Positions 4,436 through 6,090 of a stretch of 6,090 nt of DNA are shown here, one piece after another (the stretch's first letter is position 1; every line of letters starts with the position of its first letter). The stretch is taken from the NCBI GenBank assembly GCA_030605705.1, contig JAUWHU010000441.1:1-6090 (forward strand), in the 5' to 3' direction. The notes beneath the pieces are model-generated. The model worked only from the letters and a program-made list of their open reading frames with translations. It searched no databases and was not told the DNA's origin. Both the position numbers and the translations under genes were made by a program. The stretch is from Thermoflexia bacterium (GTDB taxonomy: Bacteria; Chloroflexota; Anaerolineae; B4-G1; SLSP01).

Positions 4436-5878
4436 TTACTCCATCAGCTCTTCTTGCAGCTCATTGGCCTCTACGTTCAGATTATCCAGGGTTTCCTGAA
4501 CGTCGGCGCCCTGGATGATCTCGTTGTAGGCCCGCTGCGCTGCATCGCGCACGCTCTGGTAGGAGATCAGTTGCGGCTCGTACAGACCGTAGGGCAACAG
4601 CTCGCTCGCGGTGGCCCATTCCGGGTTCTCGCTGATGTAGTCGCCCAAGTAGTCAGCGGTGGCCGCACGGGTGGGGAAGTAGTTGCTGAGCCGCACCCAC
4701 TGCGCCTGCTGCTCAGGCGAGGTGAACCACTTTATGAAGATCCAGGCAGCCAGTTCGGTCTCCGGATTGGTAGCGGGGATCATGATATCGCCGCCGTAGA
4801 TGTTCTGGGCGGGGTCGGCGGTGGTGTGCGGAACGGCCGTGAGGGCGAACACATCATCGGTGCCGGCGTCCGCGAAGTCGCTTCTGTAGTAGGGGATACC
4901 GGAGCTGGAACCCTGTGAGAAGAGCGCGTGGCGGTTAGCTACCTCGGGGTTCGGGTACCCCTCGGTGAAGAAGTAGGCGCAGCCCTCATCGTACATGCCC
5001 TTGAGGAAGGTCATGGCTTGAACGGTGGCGTCACCATTGTAGTTATAGCCGGCACCTTCTTTGTTGAGGATGTTCCCGCCGAAAGCCAGCGTCCAGGCCG
5101 CCACTGCGGAGGCATCATCGCGGAGGATGTAGCCGCCCGTGCCGTCGCCATTGGCCGCCGCGCCCGCGCAGGCCATTTCCTTGAACTCTTCAGGGGTGGT
5201 GGGGGGATTATCGTAGCCCAGCTCGGCCAACCAGGTTTCATTGTAGAACAACATTTCCATCGAGCGGTTGGGCGGGAAGCCCAGACGTTGTCCGCCGAAG
5301 GCCTGGTGTACGCCCTGCTCCAGGAACGCAGAGTAGAAATCTACGTAATCCTCAGGAGTCAGTCCCCAGGTGGGATCATGAATGAACTTGTTCATGTCGG
5401 CCAGACCATCGGCCAAGGCGTAGAAGGCCTGATCGTTCTGATAGCCGACGACCAACCCGGGCAGCTCGCCTGTGGCGATACCGGCATTCATCTTGTCGCG
5501 GATATCGTTGTAGCCACCCTGGTTCTCCGGCGCCACGGTGATACCGCACTCATTGGTGGCGTTGAACTCCTCGATCATCACGATCAACCCTTCTTCACGG
5601 CCACGGCTGTGGTTATGCCACCAGACCACTTCCACACCACGAGGGTCAATGCCAGCCAGCGGGCCGTCCGCTACAGGAGCACAGGGTTCAGGTTCAGGCT
5701 CCGGGGTCGGTTCCTCAGTCACCACCTCGGTAGGCTCCTCAGTGGGTTCCTCAGTTACCACTTCAGTCGGCGCCTCAGTTACCACTTCGGTGGGAGCCTC
5801 GGTCGGGGTACAAGCCGCGAGCAAGGGCACCATCAGCGCCACAACAACCAACAACGCAAACAGGTTACGTACCTTCAT
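4436..5878 (-). CDS. ABC-transporter solute-binding lipoprotein, family 1 (sugar or UgpB/MalE type)
   Basis: Extracytoplasmic substrate-binding component of an ABC importer, 480 residues. The N-terminus has a short KVR n-region, a hydrophobic core and the lipobox LAAC (20-23), so Cys23 should be lipidated and anchor the protein. Residues 24 to about 65 form a Thr/Glu/Pro linker of repeated TEVVTEAP and TEVVTEEP units. The binding domain then begins near VEVVWWHNH (82-90). Typical family 1 features include GYNDIRDKMNAGIATGELPGLVVG, the domain-closing segment RSMEMLFYNETWLAELG, PPTTPEEFKE, and a C-terminal AAWIFIKWFTSPEQQAQW. Cys66, Cys111, Cys237 and Cys300 could make two disulfides. The start ATG has GGAGGAG six bases upstream. 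The length is above the usual 420-450 because of the linker. No permease or ATPase gene adjoins it here, and a terminator follows, so it appears monocistronic. Sugars or sugar phosphates are likely ligands, but the substrate is not determined. Confidence 0.95.
   Translation of the reverse strand: MKVRNLFALLVVVALMVPLLAACTPTEAPTEVVTEAPTEVVTEEPTEEPTEVVTEEPTPEPEPEPCAPVADGPLAGIDPRGVEVVWWHNHSRGREEGLIVMIEEFNATNECGITVAPENQGGYNDIRDKMNAGIATGELPGLVVGYQNDQAFYALADGLADMNKFIHDPTWGLTPEDYVDFYSAFLEQGVHQAFGGQRLGFPPNRSMEMLFYNETWLAELGYDNPPTTPEEFKEMACAGAAANGDGTGGYILRDDASAVAAWTLAFGGNILNKEGAGYNYNGDATVQAMTFLKGMYDEGCAYFFTEGYPNPEVANRHALFSQGSSSGIPYYRSDFADAGTDDVFALTAVPHTTADPAQNIYGGDIMIPATNPETELAAWIFIKWFTSPEQQAQWVRLSNYFPTRAATADYLGDYISENPEWATASELLPYGLYEPQLISYQSVRDAAQRAYNEIIQGADVQETLDNLNVEANELQEELME
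5687..5809 (-). repeat. Tandem-like coding repeat for the TEVVTEAP/TEVVTEEP linker
   Basis: On the plus strand CCTCAGTTACCACTTC occurs exactly at 5749-5764 and 5773-5788, with a variant CCTCAGTCACCACCTC at 5713-5728. Copies are spaced 24 and 36 bp, in frame, and encode TEVVTE units of the surface linker (residues 24-64). Such internal repeats can expand or contract by slippage, which would change tether length without breaking the frame. Confidence 0.8.
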
Positions 5879-5884
5879 CTCTTT

Positions 5885-5891
5885 CTCCTCC
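5885..5891 (-). promoter_or_regulatory. Ribosome binding site of the solute-binding-protein gene
   Basis: The minus strand has GGAGGAG, then six bases, then ATG (5878-5876). This agrees with the signal-peptide start MKVRNLFALL. Confidence 0.85.
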
Positions 5892-5975
5892 TGAAATTAA
5901 GATGTTACAACAAATAGTAGGTTTAGTAGCCACTACGATTTTCAAGCGCATTCATGGGACAATGATGATTTGCTT

Positions 5976-5986
5976 ATCACCTCCTT
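5976..5986 (-). promoter_or_regulatory. Orphan perfect Shine-Dalgarno sequence in the leader
   Basis: The minus strand reads AAGGAGGTGAT, an exact 11-nt complement of the canonical 16S rRNA 3' end. It is 97 bases upstream of the solute-binding-protein ATG, too far to serve it directly. The nearest ATGs, at 5955 and 5951, are 20 and 24 bases past it. They open ORFs of 10 and 28 codons; the longer overlaps the start of the main gene and stops at 5867-5865. It may be a standby site, drive a leader peptide, or be chance. Confidence 0.45.
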
Positions 5987-6005
5987 CCGAATACGTGACA
6001 GGTCT

Positions 6006-6033
6006 ATTGTAAGATGAAATCTGAAATTCGCAA
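6006..6033 (-). promoter_or_regulatory. Candidate sigma-70 promoter of the solute-binding-protein gene
   Basis: The minus strand has TTGCGA (6033-6028, 4 of 6 to consensus), a 16-bp spacer and TACAAT (6011-6006, 5 of 6). Transcription would begin near 5999, giving a leader of about 120 nt that contains the orphan Shine-Dalgarno. It is the best match I saw in the gap, but it is not strong. Confidence 0.35.
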
Positions 6034-6090
6034 GCTGGCCCGCAGAAAAGGGGGCATTATCATCCTTTCAGGCCCGACGTGGCGATCCCT
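6014..6090 (+). CDS. Possible divergent ORF start, cut by right window edge
   Basis: An ATG at 6014 opens a frame that stays open to the end of the window and begins MKSEIRKLARRKGGIIILSG. A basic N-terminus followed by a hydrophobic stretch is plausible for a real protein. However, only 25 residues are visible, no good Shine-Dalgarno precedes the ATG, and the candidate solute-binding-protein promoter overlaps this region. I do not recognise the family. It could equally be a chance frame in an intergenic region. Confidence 0.25.
   Translation, partial: MKSEIRKLARRKGGIIILSGPTWRS

Noticed and set aside
4928..5917. Long plus-strand open frame of 329 codons opposite the solute-binding-protein gene
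   Set aside because: It is antisense to a clear lipoprotein gene, has no recognisable domain, and its start and composition follow from the GC-rich codon bias of the opposite strand. The same holds for 4454-4918.
5976..5986. Fragment of a 16S rRNA gene 3' end on the plus strand
   Set aside because: Only the 11 bases ATCACCTCCTT match; the preceding bases do not resemble the conserved 16S terminus.

Overview
The window most likely comes from a GC-rich, free-living bacterium, and Chloroflexota (Anaerolineae-like) is the best guess. The clues are a lipoprotein solute-binding protein with a long TEAPTEVVTE-type linker, strong Shine-Dalgarno sites, and intergenic regions full of short 7-10 bp direct repeats. 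This assignment is from memory of such genomes and was not tested by any search.

Layout. (1) Bases 1-1187, plus strand: the C-terminal three quarters of a YtcJ-type metal-dependent amidohydrolase, cut by the left window edge. (2) Bases 1188-1302: a short convergent gap. It holds seven tandem heptamers (GTCAAAC type), an inverted set of the same heptamers, and an outer 11-bp inverted repeat containing the stop codons of both flanking genes. (3) Bases 1303-3147, minus: complete glmS, the entry enzyme of amino-sugar and peptidoglycan precursor synthesis. (4) Bases 3148-3399: repeat-bearing intergenic DNA with decamer and TTTGTCA-type repeats. (5) Bases 3400-4126, minus: a two-gene toxin-antitoxin operon, a Phd/YefM-type antitoxin followed by an overlapping VapC-like PIN toxin. 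A near-consensus sigma-70 promoter lies at 4216-4244. (6) Bases 4245-4435: intergenic DNA with small palindromes and a strong intrinsic terminator at 4377-4406. (7) Bases 4436-5878, minus: a complete lipoprotein ABC-transporter solute-binding protein of family 1, with no permease or ATPase gene beside it in the window. (8) Bases 5879-6090: its leader, with a candidate promoter, an orphan 11-nt perfect Shine-Dalgarno sequence, and a possible divergent ORF running off the right edge.

The genes do not form one pathway. glmS is housekeeping, the amidohydrolase and solute-binding protein are probably nutrient-related, and the toxin-antitoxin pair looks like an accessory module in repeat-rich DNA. 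I do not see a convincing new multi-gene system. The most unusual features are the layered inverted-repeat structure between the two convergent genes and the leader of the solute-binding-protein gene.
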